From Bacteroidales bacterium UBA6192 (lineage in GTDB: Bacteria; Bacteroidota; Bacteroidia; Bacteroidales; F082), in assembly GCA_002422725.1 (NCBI GenBank), contig DITE01000058.1, positions 1,874-65,873 of the forward strand: 64,000 bases of DNA. Direction: 5' to 3'. Every line of letters starts with the position of its first letter. The stretch's first letter is position 1. This document shows positions 36,536 through 44,991 of this stretch, piece by piece. Under the pieces are notes generated by a model. It was not told the DNA's origin, did no database searches, and saw nothing but the letters and a program-made list of their open reading frames with translations. The position numbers were made by a program, and so were the translations under genes.

Positions 36536-36784
36536 TTATGGTTTTTGTGTTTTTTTCAGGATAGGGTCGTCGGCATAATCGTAGGAGAATATTTCACTTA
36601 GCGGTTCGTCGAAAACATAGGCTATGCGGAATGACAGCTCCAGCGTTGGGGAGTACTTTCCGTTTTCAATGGCCACAATTGTCTGGCGGGTAACTCCGGT
36701 TTTGTTAGCCAGGTCTTGTTGTGTCATTTCATTGGCCATAAACCGCAGCCTACGAATGTTATTGGTAATTAGACATTTACTCAT
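36536..36784 (-). CDS. XRE-family helix-turn-helix regulator
   Basis: An 82-residue single-domain Cro/CI-type DNA-binding protein. The HTH is MTQQDLANKTGVTRQTIVAIENGKYSPTLELSFRIA (residues about 18-53), followed by a short tail (FDEPLSEIFSYD) typical of the YozG-like stand-alone regulators. It is cotranscribed two bases behind a four-helix membrane protein gene; such pairs are common in Firmicutes and Bacteroidota. The palindromes upstream of the operon (37268-37327) are its most likely operators, implying autoregulation. Confidence 0.9.
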   Translation of the reverse strand: MSKCLITNNIRRLRFMANEMTQQDLANKTGVTRQTIVAIENGKYSPTLELSFRIAYVFDEPLSEIFSYDYADDPILKKTQKP

Positions 36785-36786
36785 GA

Positions 36787-37245
36787 TTAAATTCCTTTTC
36801 TGTAGAAATAGATTTTTGCCACATCGGAAACGATCCCAGCTGCAAATCCTGACGCAATCAATATAAAAAACATAATATAAGGCTGCATATCAATGGCTTG
36901 AGAGCCCATTGCCAGAAAGAATCCAAGAATAAAAACCCAATGGGAGGCCCGCAACGCCTTAAGATCAATCATTTTGTCGCGCTCATCAGTGAAATTGGGG
37001 GCGTCTTCGTTGGTAACTATTTTGTTGATGATCACAAATACAATGTGGATTATGACCTGCACGACAATGGTGATCGGGATGAGCATCAGAAATGCCTGTC
37101 CCCAAAACTTGAGATTGTTGATGAGCGTTGGGTCAGCAGTCAGATACTTTTGATAAACATAAAGAGAATACAGGCCAAGTATGAGGATGGTGTTTACCAG
37201 TGACACAATATTCTGTTTTTCCTGAAACGATAATGGTTCTTTCAT
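36787..37245 (-). CDS. Four-helix membrane protein paired with an XRE regulator
   Basis: A 152-residue inner-membrane protein with about four hydrophobic helices (residues 15-33, 48-72, 100-120, 124-143) and a charged loop TNEDAPNFTDERDKMIDLKALR between the second and third. The D-E-R-D/K-M-I-D-L-K segment is typical of DUF2178-like proteins that accompany small XRE regulators. It is first in the operon, 41 bases downstream of the promoter's -7 box. Function unknown; it may sense a membrane condition or signal to the regulator. Confidence 0.7.
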   Translation of the reverse strand: MKEPLSFQEKQNIVSLVNTILILGLYSLYVYQKYLTADPTLINNLKFWGQAFLMLIPITIVVQVIIHIVFVIINKIVTNEDAPNFTDERDKMIDLKALRASHWVFILGFFLAMGSQAIDMQPYIMFFILIASGFAAGIVSDVAKIYFYRKGI

Positions 37246-37267
37246 AAAGTGATATTTTTAGGGGTTA

Positions 37268-37327
37268 TGTCTATAATTAACGACACAAAGATAATAATAT
37301 TTGACATGATGTCAATAATAATAGACA
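37268..37327 (-). promoter_or_regulatory. Promoter and operator-like palindromes of the membrane protein-XRE-MDR operon
   Basis: On the - strand a TTG (37313-37315) and TATCTTTG (37286-37293) are exactly 19 bases apart, a full match to the Bacteroidota promoter. TTGACA-TGA-TGTCAA (37301-37315) is a perfect 6-bp inverted repeat covering the -33 box. A second, wider inverted pair TGTCTAT (37268-37274) and ATAGACA (37321-37327) flanks it, so four TGTC/GACA half-sites surround the promoter. Repressor binding here would block polymerase; the XRE protein encoded in the operon is the obvious candidate. Confidence 0.7.
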
Positions 37328-37474
37328 TTATTTTTACGATATTTTCTGGTATAGCTACCTTAGTTGTTGTAAATCAAATCACTGATAAATAATGGAAATT
37401 TTGTTTGGCATGAAGAAATCGATCACTTAAGTAGCAAAAGATAGGTTGTCAAATGGATACGGCAATTCACTTTT

Positions 37475-38347
37475 TCAGACGAAAGCCATCAGAAGGGCAA
37501 GTGCATCGGCGGGACGACCTTCTGCAATCCAGTTTTTAGCCAGGGTAAATACATTATTGTGGTTGCTTGATATTTGAGCTTTGAGTTGAGTGTTTTCTCC
37601 GAAATTCTGAATTAAGTCTTTATCGGGAAGTTCTTCCAGATTTCCCATTTGGCCAAGGTCGTTTCCGCTCAGAAAAGGGCTAAAACGGATCTTCTCAGGC
37701 AGCCGGTCGATCCCTATTCCCATTGAGGACAATGGTTTAGGAACAATAAACTTGGCATTTCCCGACGTGCGAACATAATAATCGCCTCCCATTCGACCAA
37801 CCAGATCGATCTTTTCCTGATCAATTTCCTGTTTATCGTTGAGCACCGATTGGTCAACATGCATCAGCAATATGTCGCATATCACCAGATTGCCTGCCCC
37901 GGGACCGTCGCCTGTTTCGATTATTTCGCGCACCTTGCATTCAATCTGCACCGGCGATTCGCTCACACGATAGGGTCTTATACGTTCTGACTGAAGAGGG
38001 GTGAGGCCTGCTTTTACAAATTCGTTAACACCTTTAGGGTATTCGGTACTCGACAGGCTCACCTGTTGCACCATATTGTAGGTAACAACATTGATGACTA
38101 CTTCGGGAATCTCCCTGAGATTTTGATAGGTGTGTTTGGTTGTATTGTCGCGTCCACGACGTGAGGGTGAAAAAATCAAGGTCGCAGGGTTTACACCAAA
38201 AGCGTTGAAGAAGCTAAACGGCGACAGGTTTGGATTGCCATCAGCGTCAATAGTGCTGGCCAGGGCAATAGGGCGTGGGGCTATACTGCCAAGAAGGAGC
38301 CTGTGGAATTTGCTGTGGTCAAACTTGAGTGGGTCGATAGGGATCAT
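37475..38347 (-). CDS. Flavin reductase family protein (FMN-binding split barrel)
   Basis: A 290-residue protein of the flavin-reductase-like split-barrel family: KFHRLLLGSIAPRPIALASTIDADGNPNLSPFSFFNAFGVNPA is the FMN-binding start (about 9-51). Members reduce flavin or act as flavoenzymes. It has about 90 more residues than the basic barrel, mostly a C-terminal part of mixed helix. It is the last gene of the hmgA-hppD-fahA operon with a 4-base gap after fahA, and this partnership is seen in Bacteroidota; its job in the pathway is not established by the sequence. Confidence 0.85.
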   Translation of the reverse strand: MIPIDPLKFDHSKFHRLLLGSIAPRPIALASTIDADGNPNLSPFSFFNAFGVNPATLIFSPSRRGRDNTTKHTYQNLREIPEVVINVVTYNMVQQVSLSSTEYPKGVNEFVKAGLTPLQSERIRPYRVSESPVQIECKVREIIETGDGPGAGNLVICDILLMHVDQSVLNDKQEIDQEKIDLVGRMGGDYYVRTSGNAKFIVPKPLSSMGIGIDRLPEKIRFSPFLSGNDLGQMGNLEELPDKDLIQNFGENTQLKAQISSNHNNVFTLAKNWIAEGRPADALALLMAFV

Positions 38348-38351
38348 TCGC

Positions 38352-39629
38352 TTAGTCTTTGGATGGAAGGATTTTGGTTACGCATTGCCCGAAACCAACC
38401 CTAATCTTGCCATTCGTTGCAAAGCCTTTCAAAATCAGGGTGTCGTGATCGTGAACGAACACACGCTGGGTACCATCGGAAAGGGTAAGAGGTTTAGTAC
38501 CTTTCCAGGCAAGCTCGAGCATCGACCCATAAGAATCGGGTGTTGGTCCACTGATGGTGCCGGAAGCATACAAGTCGCCGGGGTTGATGTTGCAGCCGTT
38601 AACGGTTTGATGAGCCAACTGTTGCGCCATGTTCCAATACATATATTTGAAGTTGGAGTGGCACACAAGGCTTGCAGCACCACTGGCGGGTTTGATATAC
38701 ACCTGAAGCTGAATATCAAAGTTTCTTTTGCCCGTTGTTTGGAGATATGGCAACACAGCAGGTTGCTGCAGAGGACCATCAATTCTAAAGGGTTCAAGAG
38801 CTTCAAGGGTTACTATCCAGGGACTAACTACTGAACCAAAACTTTTAGACAGGAAAGGGCCGAGTGGAACATACTCCCATTTCTGCATGTCGCGTGCTGA
38901 TAAGTCGTTGAATAGCATTAGGCCAAAGATATGGTCTTCAGCTTCGTCTACTGGTATTCTGTCGCCAAGAGCAGTTTGTCCACTTGCTACAAATCCCATT
39001 TCGAGCTCAAAATCAACTTGTTTACTTGGCCCAAAAACAGGTGGCAAATTGTCATCGGGCCTTGTCTGTCCTTTGGGGCGATGGATATTTGTACCGGAAA
39101 CAACAATAGATGAAGCGCGACCATGGTATCCTACCGGCAGGTGCCGCCAGTTGGGAAGCAGTGCATTTGCAGGATCGCGAAACATTATCCCAACATTGGT
39201 GGCATGTTCGATGCTCGAATAAAAGTCGGTGTAGTCGCCAATAACTACCGGCAAAAGCAACTCAACTTCAGAAACGGGATGCAGAGCCAGCTTGCAGCTG
39301 TCAACATCAGATTTTAATTCGCTGCAACCTATCGAAAACAATTCGGATAATCTTTCTCTAACGGCAACCCGGGCTTGTTTGCCCATGGCGATAAAACTAT
39401 TGAGTACCGGCTCATAAAATGGACTCAGATCCTCAAGCCCCAGATCATCGAAATAGCCAAAATCGGCCAGAACAGACAAATCAATGACTGTATCCCCTAT
39501 GATTGTTGCTGGCACAATATTCCCCTGATAGGAAATGATCCCAAAAGGGATGTTTTGTATCGGAAAATCACTGTCGTCCGGCACATTAATCCAGGATTTC
39601 AGGGAAGGGTCGTTTGCTTTGTAAGTCAT
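38352..39629 (-). CDS. fahA: Fumarylacetoacetase
   Basis: A 425-residue enzyme that splits fumarylacetoacetate to fumarate and acetoacetate, the last step of tyrosine degradation. By analogy to the mammalian enzyme the metal ligands are D135 (GDYTDFYSS), E208 and E210 (DFELEMGFV) and D242 (FNDLSARDMQ); H142 (EHATN) is the general base. NVGIMFRDP, GYHGRASSIVVSGT and PLGPFLSKSFG are family signatures. Length equals that of the eukaryotic-type enzyme. It sits third in the operon, 74 bases after hppD. Confidence 0.96.
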   Translation of the reverse strand: MTYKANDPSLKSWINVPDDSDFPIQNIPFGIISYQGNIVPATIIGDTVIDLSVLADFGYFDDLGLEDLSPFYEPVLNSFIAMGKQARVAVRERLSELFSIGCSELKSDVDSCKLALHPVSEVELLLPVVIGDYTDFYSSIEHATNVGIMFRDPANALLPNWRHLPVGYHGRASSIVVSGTNIHRPKGQTRPDDNLPPVFGPSKQVDFELEMGFVASGQTALGDRIPVDEAEDHIFGLMLFNDLSARDMQKWEYVPLGPFLSKSFGSVVSPWIVTLEALEPFRIDGPLQQPAVLPYLQTTGKRNFDIQLQVYIKPASGAASLVCHSNFKYMYWNMAQQLAHQTVNGCNINPGDLYASGTISGPTPDSYGSMLELAWKGTKPLTLSDGTQRVFVHDHDTLILKGFATNGKIRVGFGQCVTKILPSKD

Positions 39630-39703
39630 GGTAAAATAATTTTGTCGACAATAATTATTGTGACCTGATTGTCAAATTCAAATTAATGCTGCATCCGGGC
39701 AAT

Positions 39704-40801
39704 TTACAATGTGCCCCTGTTTCCCTGTTCCAGCTCGATGGCTTCGAACAAGGCTTTGAAATTCCCTTTGCCAAAGGATTTGGCGCCTTTGCGCTGAATA
39801 ATTTCATAAAAAACAGTGGGTCTGTCCTGAACTGGTTTTGTGAATAACTGAAGCAAATAGCCATCCTCATCGCGGTCGACCAGAATGCGGAGTTTTTTCA
39901 ACACTTCAATATCTTCGTCTATTTCTTTCACTCTATCTATCACGGTATCGTAATAGGAATCAGGAACATGAAGGAAATCAACTCCACGGCTTTTCAATGC
40001 TGAAATCGTTTCGATAATGTTGTCAGTGGCCATTGCAACATGCTGAACGCCAGCGCCACGGTAAAATTCGATGTATTCTTCGATCTGTGATTTCTTTTTT
40101 CCTTCGGCCGGTTCGTTGATGGGAAATTTGATACGCAAATTGCTGTTGGCCATTACCTTGCTCATCAGCGCTGTGTATTCGGTGGAGATATCCTTGTCAT
40201 CGAAACTGACCAACTGGTCGAATCCCATCACTGTGGCGTAGAAATTTACCCATTTGTTCATTTCTCCCCAACCAACATTACCTACCATATGATCAACAAA
40301 TTTCAATCCTACTTCGCCCGGGCGGTATGGGGGGTCCCATTTTCTAAACCCGGGCATGAAGGATCCGAAATAATTTTTTCGCTCGATAAACAAGTGAATG
40401 GTTTCTCCATAGGTATGAATACCACTCATTATCACTTCGCCGTTTTCGTCGATTATGGTTTTGGGTTCCAGATAACTCTTTGCGCCACGACTGGTGGTCT
40501 CTTTCCATGATTGGCGGGCATCGTCAACCCAAAGGGCAACGAACTTCACCCCATCGCCATGCATACGGTGATGCTCGGCTATGGGTGAATCGGGTACTAT
40601 GGCTGAGGTAAGCACAAAGGTGATTTTACCCTGTCTCAACGCATAGGACGTTCTGTCTTTCAAGCCGGTTTCGAGTCCGGCATAGGCTAGTGGCTGAAAA
40701 CCAAATGCAGTTTGATAATAATGGGCAGCCTGCCTGGCATTGCCCACATAAAACTCTACATAGTCGGTACCATTGATGGGAAGAAAATCTGTATTGCTCA
40801 T
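39704..40801 (-). CDS. hppD: 4-hydroxyphenylpyruvate dioxygenase
   Basis: A 365-residue non-haem iron dioxygenase of the VOC fold, turning 4-hydroxyphenylpyruvate into homogentisate. The iron triad is H171 (FVDHMVGNV), H254 (GVQHVAMATDN) and E333 (FYEIIQRKG). Two VOC modules span 10-140 and 165-345, with a C-terminal helix. Length is normal. It lies 17 bases downstream of hmgA. Confidence 0.96.
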   Translation of the reverse strand: MSNTDFLPINGTDYVEFYVGNARQAAHYYQTAFGFQPLAYAGLETGLKDRTSYALRQGKITFVLTSAIVPDSPIAEHHRMHGDGVKFVALWVDDARQSWKETTSRGAKSYLEPKTIIDENGEVIMSGIHTYGETIHLFIERKNYFGSFMPGFRKWDPPYRPGEVGLKFVDHMVGNVGWGEMNKWVNFYATVMGFDQLVSFDDKDISTEYTALMSKVMANSNLRIKFPINEPAEGKKKSQIEEYIEFYRGAGVQHVAMATDNIIETISALKSRGVDFLHVPDSYYDTVIDRVKEIDEDIEVLKKLRILVDRDEDGYLLQLFTKPVQDRPTVFYEIIQRKGAKSFGKGNFKALFEAIELEQGNRGTL

Positions 40802-40818
40802 AATATTTTAATTCTAGT

Positions 40819-41976
40819 TTAATATAGCCAACTTTTGTGATAATCAGGGTCTTCGATGGCAAAAGCCTGTTTGGTGAGCTTTAAGGGTCTGAAGGTGTCA
40901 ACCATTACGGCAAGCTCTTCGGTTTTGGTTTGTCCTATGCTGCGTTCAACAGCTCCCGGATGTGGCCCATGAGGAATCCCGATGGGATGCAGGGTAATCA
41001 TACCTTTTTCAATGTGGTTGCGGCTCATGAAATCGCCATCAACATAGTATAGAACCTCGTCAGAATCCACATTGCTATGGTTGTAGGGAGCCGGAATAGA
41101 TTCAGGATGATAGTCGTAAAGTCTGGGAACGAAAGCACAGGTTACGAAAGCCGGTGTTTCGAAGGTCTGATGCACCGGAGGTGGTTGATGTATCCGGCCC
41201 GTAATGGGTTCAAAATCGTGTATCGAAAATGCATAGGGATAATGGCATCCATCCCAGCCTATGGCATCGAATGGGTGGCTGGCGTATACATATGGAAACA
41301 ACAGATCGTCGCGTTTTATTTTCACCAGATAATCGCCCTTTTCGTCGAATGTTCTGAGGTTTTGAGGAGTCCGAAGGTCGCGTTCACAAAAAGGTGAATG
41401 CTCAAGCAGTTGGCCGTATTTATTCAGGTATCTTTTCGGAAAACGCAAAGGGTGAAAAGATTCCAGGATGAACAGCCTGTTGTTGTTTGTCTTAAACTCG
41501 AGCTGATAAATAGTGCCCCGGGGAATGATCAGATGGTCGCCATATCCAAATTCGATGCTTCCAAATATCGTGTGCAAACTGCCTTCGCCCTGATGAACAA
41601 AAATCATCTCATCGCCCTGTGAGTTTTTGAAATAATAATCGGTCATCGATTTACGGGGAGCAGAAAGATACAGGTATACATCATTGTTGACCAGCACAGG
41701 TATCCTGCTTTCGAGGTAATCATCTGCAGGAGCTACATCAAAGCCGCGAAAACTCCGGTGCTGCATGTTTTTGTCCAATTCAATTTCGGGTGCAACATTA
41801 ACCGGTACACCAATTTCTTTCACCATTGTTGGTGGAAAGGCGTGATAAACAATGGAATAAACATCTGAGAACCCCTCTGTTGAAACCAGTTCTTCGGCAT
41901 AGAGACTGCCATCTGGTTTACGAAAAACCGTATGGCGTTTGTGAGGAACCTGCCCCCTTGACTGATAATGTGGCAT
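40819..41976 (-). CDS. hmgA: Homogentisate 1,2-dioxygenase
   Basis: A 385-residue cupin-fold dioxygenase that opens homogentisate to maleylacetoacetate. H300 and E307 (NHSNVDSDE) and H336 (PIGIPHGPHPGAVE) are the likely iron ligands. The N-terminal part (MPHYQSRGQVPHKRHTVFRKPDG) and EGSLHTIFGSIEFGYGDHLIIPRGT are typical. It is shorter than the roughly 440-residue proteobacterial enzyme, as usual for Bacteroidota forms. First gene of the operon, divergent from the ene-reductase gene, with a -7 box at 42007-42014. Confidence 0.94.
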   Translation of the reverse strand: MPHYQSRGQVPHKRHTVFRKPDGSLYAEELVSTEGFSDVYSIVYHAFPPTMVKEIGVPVNVAPEIELDKNMQHRSFRGFDVAPADDYLESRIPVLVNNDVYLYLSAPRKSMTDYYFKNSQGDEMIFVHQGEGSLHTIFGSIEFGYGDHLIIPRGTIYQLEFKTNNNRLFILESFHPLRFPKRYLNKYGQLLEHSPFCERDLRTPQNLRTFDEKGDYLVKIKRDDLLFPYVYASHPFDAIGWDGCHYPYAFSIHDFEPITGRIHQPPPVHQTFETPAFVTCAFVPRLYDYHPESIPAPYNHSNVDSDEVLYYVDGDFMSRNHIEKGMITLHPIGIPHGPHPGAVERSIGQTKTEELAVMVDTFRPLKLTKQAFAIEDPDYHKSWLY

Positions 41977-42006
41977 GCTATTTTAATTTAGATCGTTTAT
42001 GAATAA

Positions 42007-42014
42007 CAAAAGTA
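42007..42014 (-). promoter_or_regulatory. -7 element of the hmgA-hppD-fahA-flavin reductase operon
   Basis: The - strand reads TACTTTTG, an exact TAnnTTTG match 30 bases before the hmgA start. No strong -33 TTG at 19 bases, which may mean activator dependence. Confidence 0.5.
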
Positions 42015-42152
42015 CAAAGATTTTCGTATTGTAATGACGTGAATGAAACTTCAGTTGAATAATTACATTTAAATCATGGAAAAACAGTATATAGCGCTTC
42101 TTTTTGATAATAAAAAGATAATGATTAGAACAAATAGGTTTTATGATTTGTT

Positions 42153-42160
42153 TAACTTTG
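42153..42160 (+). promoter_or_regulatory. Candidate -7 element of the ene-reductase gene
   Basis: TAACTTTG is an exact TAnnTTTG match, 17 bases before ATG 42178. It argues for that start codon instead of the in-frame ATG at 42076. Confidence 0.45.
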
Positions 42161-42177
42161 GTACGAAAATACATCTT

Positions 42178-43266
42178 ATGAAATTCATTTCAAAACCTTA
42201 TGAATCAGCAGCTTTGCGACTGCCAAACCGATTTGTCATGGCACCGTTGACGCGTCAGCGTGCAGGTGTAGGACTTGCCCCCACTATGCTCAACGCTACC
42301 TATTATGCTCAACGATCATCAGCCGGACTATTGATCAGCGAAGCCAGTCAGATTTCTACAAAAGGGCAGGGTTATGTGAATACCCCTGGTATTTACAGCG
42401 AGGCCCAGATAGAGGGATGGAAGCTGGTGACCCGGGCTGTGCATCAGGCAGGTGGGCGGATATTTTGCCAGCTTTGGCACGTTGGCCGTCATTCGCATCC
42501 TTCTATTCAGCTTGATGGAAGCCAACCGGTAGGTCCTTCGGCAGTGAAAGAAACAACTTTGATAACTACCCCTTCAGGAAAAGTGGAACCTGTGCTACCT
42601 CATTCACTGACTATCGGTGAAATCGAAGCTACTATTGCTGATTATGCCAAGGCTGCACGCAATGCAATGGAAGCTGGTTTCGACGGAGTTGAGATTCATG
42701 GTGCCAACGGCTATCTGATTGATCAGTTTCTGAACGACAGCTCAAATGTGCGTCAGGATATTTATGGGGGTTCAATTGATAATAAGTGCAGGTTTGGGTT
42801 GCAGGTGGTTGAGGCTGTTGTGGATGCTATAGGAAGTCATCGGACCGGTATCAGGCTATCCCCATCGGGTACTAACTTTGGGGTGTTCAACCTGGAACCA
42901 GTTGCCACATTTGAGTTTCTCATCCATAAACTAAATGATTATAACCTGGCTTATCTGCATCTGATCGAGCCTGTTGCATCAAGTCTTGAGAATCTGCCCC
43001 AATATCTGAAACGGGTAACCCCTCATTTCCGCCCAATTTACAAGGGAACCTTGATTACCAGTGCAGGCTACACCTTTGCCACAGCAGAAGCAGCTCTGAA
43101 CGATGGACTTGCCGATCTGGTTGCTTTTGGTAAAGATTTTATCTCCAATCCCGATCTGGTTGAGCGTTATGCTGCTGATGCACCACTGAATTCTTATGAT
43201 ATTGCTACCTTTTATGGAGGCGATGACAGGGGCTATACTGATTATCCCTATTTGTTAAGAAAGTAA
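42178..43266 (+). CDS. Ene-reductase of the Old Yellow Enzyme family
   Basis: A 362-residue FMN-dependent TIM-barrel enzyme that reduces activated C=C bonds with NAD(P)H. Signatures: RFVMAPLTRQRA near the N-terminus, FCQLWHVGRHSHP (NemA/OYE1 subgroup), the substrate-binding HGANGYLIDQFLNDSSNVRQDIYGGS, and LVAFGKDFISNPDL near the C-terminus. I start at ATG 42178 (MKFISKPYESAALRLPNRF), where family similarity begins; 34 upstream in-frame codons are low-complexity and precede the likely transcript start. It is followed after three bases by the CREST hydrolase gene. Reduction of maleylacetoacetate-like or quinone compounds is conceivable but unsupported. Confidence 0.9.
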   Translation: MKFISKPYESAALRLPNRFVMAPLTRQRAGVGLAPTMLNATYYAQRSSAGLLISEASQISTKGQGYVNTPGIYSEAQIEGWKLVTRAVHQAGGRIFCQLWHVGRHSHPSIQLDGSQPVGPSAVKETTLITTPSGKVEPVLPHSLTIGEIEATIADYAKAARNAMEAGFDGVEIHGANGYLIDQFLNDSSNVRQDIYGGSIDNKCRFGLQVVEAVVDAIGSHRTGIRLSPSGTNFGVFNLEPVATFEFLIHKLNDYNLAYLHLIEPVASSLENLPQYLKRVTPHFRPIYKGTLITSAGYTFATAEAALNDGLADLVAFGKDFISNPDLVERYAADAPLNSYDIATFYGGDDRGYTDYPYLLRK

Positions 43267-43269
43267 AAC

Positions 43270-44004
43270 GTGACACATTACATTGATCCTTTGACACTTG
43301 TTGTTCAGTTGGCCAGTGAGTGGTTCAACCGGCGCTTGTCGGATGGCGGGCCCATGTATGCTGAATATCATCCTGAAAACATCATTGTAGAACCCTGGAA
43401 TGCAGCCAGTTCAATATTGATGATGCTGCCTGCCATTTACTTGTTCTTCCGATGGAAAAAGTACACAAGAATCAGCCCTTTTGTTGGATTCGCCTTGCTG
43501 ATGGTTTTCCTGGGTGGTTTGGGAAGCACTCTTTTTCATGCATTCAGGATGAGTCAATTTTTCCTGATGTTGGATGTTATTCCGTCTGCTATTTTAACAC
43601 TAGCTATCAGCATCTGGTTCTGGTTGAAGGTTTTACCCAGATGGTGGTATGTATTGTTGATTTTTATTCCGGTTTTTGTCATAAGGTATGTATTGTTTGG
43701 CAACCTGCCCCAACATATTGGCATTAATGTGTCTTATGCTCTTTCGGGTATGCTGGTCATTATCCCATTACTGACTTTTCTCTACCGCAGCGATTTTTAT
43801 GGCTGGCTTCTGGTTGTATTGGTATTATTTAGTTTTGGATTGGCGTTGTTATTCCGACAACTTGACTCGCATCCCTGGTCTTTTTTGCCTCAGGGAACCC
43901 ATTTTCTATGGCATGCATTCAGTGCTGCAGGGGCATATTTCATGCTTGATTACCTGAATTGTGCCCGGCAAAGTGGTGATAGATCACCTGCTTTGAATAA
44001 GTGA
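43270..44004 (+). CDS. CREST-superfamily membrane hydrolase (ceramidase/PAQR-like)
   Basis: A 244-residue seven-helix membrane protein starting at GTG. It carries the metal-hydrolase pattern of the alkaline ceramidase/PAQR/Per1 superfamily: EPWNAAS (41-47) at helix 1, S86 and H90 (GSTLFHAF), D102 (LMLDVIP) and the HxxxH pair H211/H215 (THFLWHAF) at helix 7. Such proteins hydrolyse amide or ester bonds of lipids with a zinc ion. Many Bacteroidota make sphingolipids, so ceramide-like lipids are plausible substrates, but the family includes other specificities. It follows the ene-reductase by three bases and converges on the next gene with no gap. Confidence 0.75.
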   Translation: MTHYIDPLTLVVQLASEWFNRRLSDGGPMYAEYHPENIIVEPWNAASSILMMLPAIYLFFRWKKYTRISPFVGFALLMVFLGGLGSTLFHAFRMSQFFLMLDVIPSAILTLAISIWFWLKVLPRWWYVLLIFIPVFVIRYVLFGNLPQHIGINVSYALSGMLVIIPLLTFLYRSDFYGWLLVVLVLFSFGLALLFRQLDSHPWSFLPQGTHFLWHAFSAAGAYFMLDYLNCARQSGDRSPALNK

Positions 44005-44991
44005 TTATTCTATTCCGCTGAAATGCTTCATAAACTGAACGCGTTCGTATGCTGCAGGATTGTCGGCTTCTTTCACGCTCATCCGCCCTGTAAACTCATC
44101 GATGGATTTAAAGTTGTGTTTGGTCATCCAGTTTTCAAGTTCATTGAGCATTACCCCAATTTCAGCGAAACCTTTTTTGTAGATAACTGACGCCACCTGA
44201 ACAGCTTTTGCGCCAGCCAGAAGTTGCTTTATCACAGCACTTCCATCGTGAATGCCTGTTGATGCAGCAATATCGCAATGCACCTTGGTCGAAAGCATAG
44301 CTACCCAACGCAGCGAGATAGCAAGTTCGCCAGGATGGCTGAACACATTGGTGGCTTTTATCTCGAATTTATCAATGTCAATATCCGGTGAGAAAAAGCG
44401 GTTGAATAATACCAATCCCTGAATACCGGTCCAGGAAAGCTTAAGAGCCATTTTTGACAGGCTTGAAAAGTAGTAACTAATTTTCACCGAAATGGGAATT
44501 TTGACGGTTTTGGTCACTTTCTCCAGGATGTCAAAGTACAACTGTTCATTGTGCTCGCTGGTCATATGCGGATTAGAAGGCAATACAAATATGTTCAATT
44601 CGAGGGCGTCGGCTCCTGCTTCTTCAATCTGTGATGCAAACTGAATCCATTCAGCCGCCGAGACGCAATTGATACTGGCAATGATTGGAATATCGACTGC
44701 TTTTTTACTTTCACGGATAAGCTTCAGGTAGTTGCTTACATCGTTTTCCCTTGTATAATTCCGGATATAATCCTCAGCTTCGGGATAATAATTGGCCGTT
44801 TCATTTTGCAGGATAGTGTGGCTGGCTGCAAAGCTAATTTGTTCCTCGAAAAGCGATTTCAGAACCACAGCCCCGGCACCGTTGCGTTCAGCTTCTTTGA
44901 TGTTTTCGATCGAATTGGTGAGACCCGAACTTCCTATGATAATAGGATTTCTGAGCTTTAAGCCCATATATGTCGTTGAAAGGTTGACCAT
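44005..44991 (-). CDS. Dihydroorotate dehydrogenase-like flavoprotein
   Basis: A 328-residue FMN-type TIM barrel related to PyrD class 1 and dihydropyrimidine dehydrogenases. It begins MVNLSTTYMGLKLRNPIIIGSSGLT and contains IPIIASINCVSAAEWIQFA, ADALELNIFVLP and a C-terminal phosphate-binding AGAKAVQVASVIYKKG. In Bacteroidota this protein exists alongside a true PyrD, so it may act on another substrate. The start at 44991 is preferred: it is preceded by GGAGGAGCT, an unusually strong Shine-Dalgarno for this phylum, and the 24 codons upstream have no family similarity. Confidence 0.85.
   Translation of the reverse strand: MVNLSTTYMGLKLRNPIIIGSSGLTNSIENIKEAERNGAGAVVLKSLFEEQISFAASHTILQNETANYYPEAEDYIRNYTRENDVSNYLKLIRESKKAVDIPIIASINCVSAAEWIQFASQIEEAGADALELNIFVLPSNPHMTSEHNEQLYFDILEKVTKTVKIPISVKISYYFSSLSKMALKLSWTGIQGLVLFNRFFSPDIDIDKFEIKATNVFSHPGELAISLRWVAMLSTKVHCDIAASTGIHDGSAVIKQLLAGAKAVQVASVIYKKGFAEIGVMLNELENWMTKHNFKSIDEFTGRMSVKEADNPAAYERVQFMKHFSGIE

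Noticed and set aside
38130..38834. A 234-codon + strand open frame across the flavin reductase and fumarylacetoacetase genes
   Set aside because: It is antisense to two strongly supported genes and has no family resemblance; its length follows from codon usage of the real genes.
42076..42177. N-terminal extension of the ene-reductase from ATG 42076
   Set aside because: The 34 codons are low-complexity, have no family similarity, and precede a TAACTTTG -7 box at 42153.
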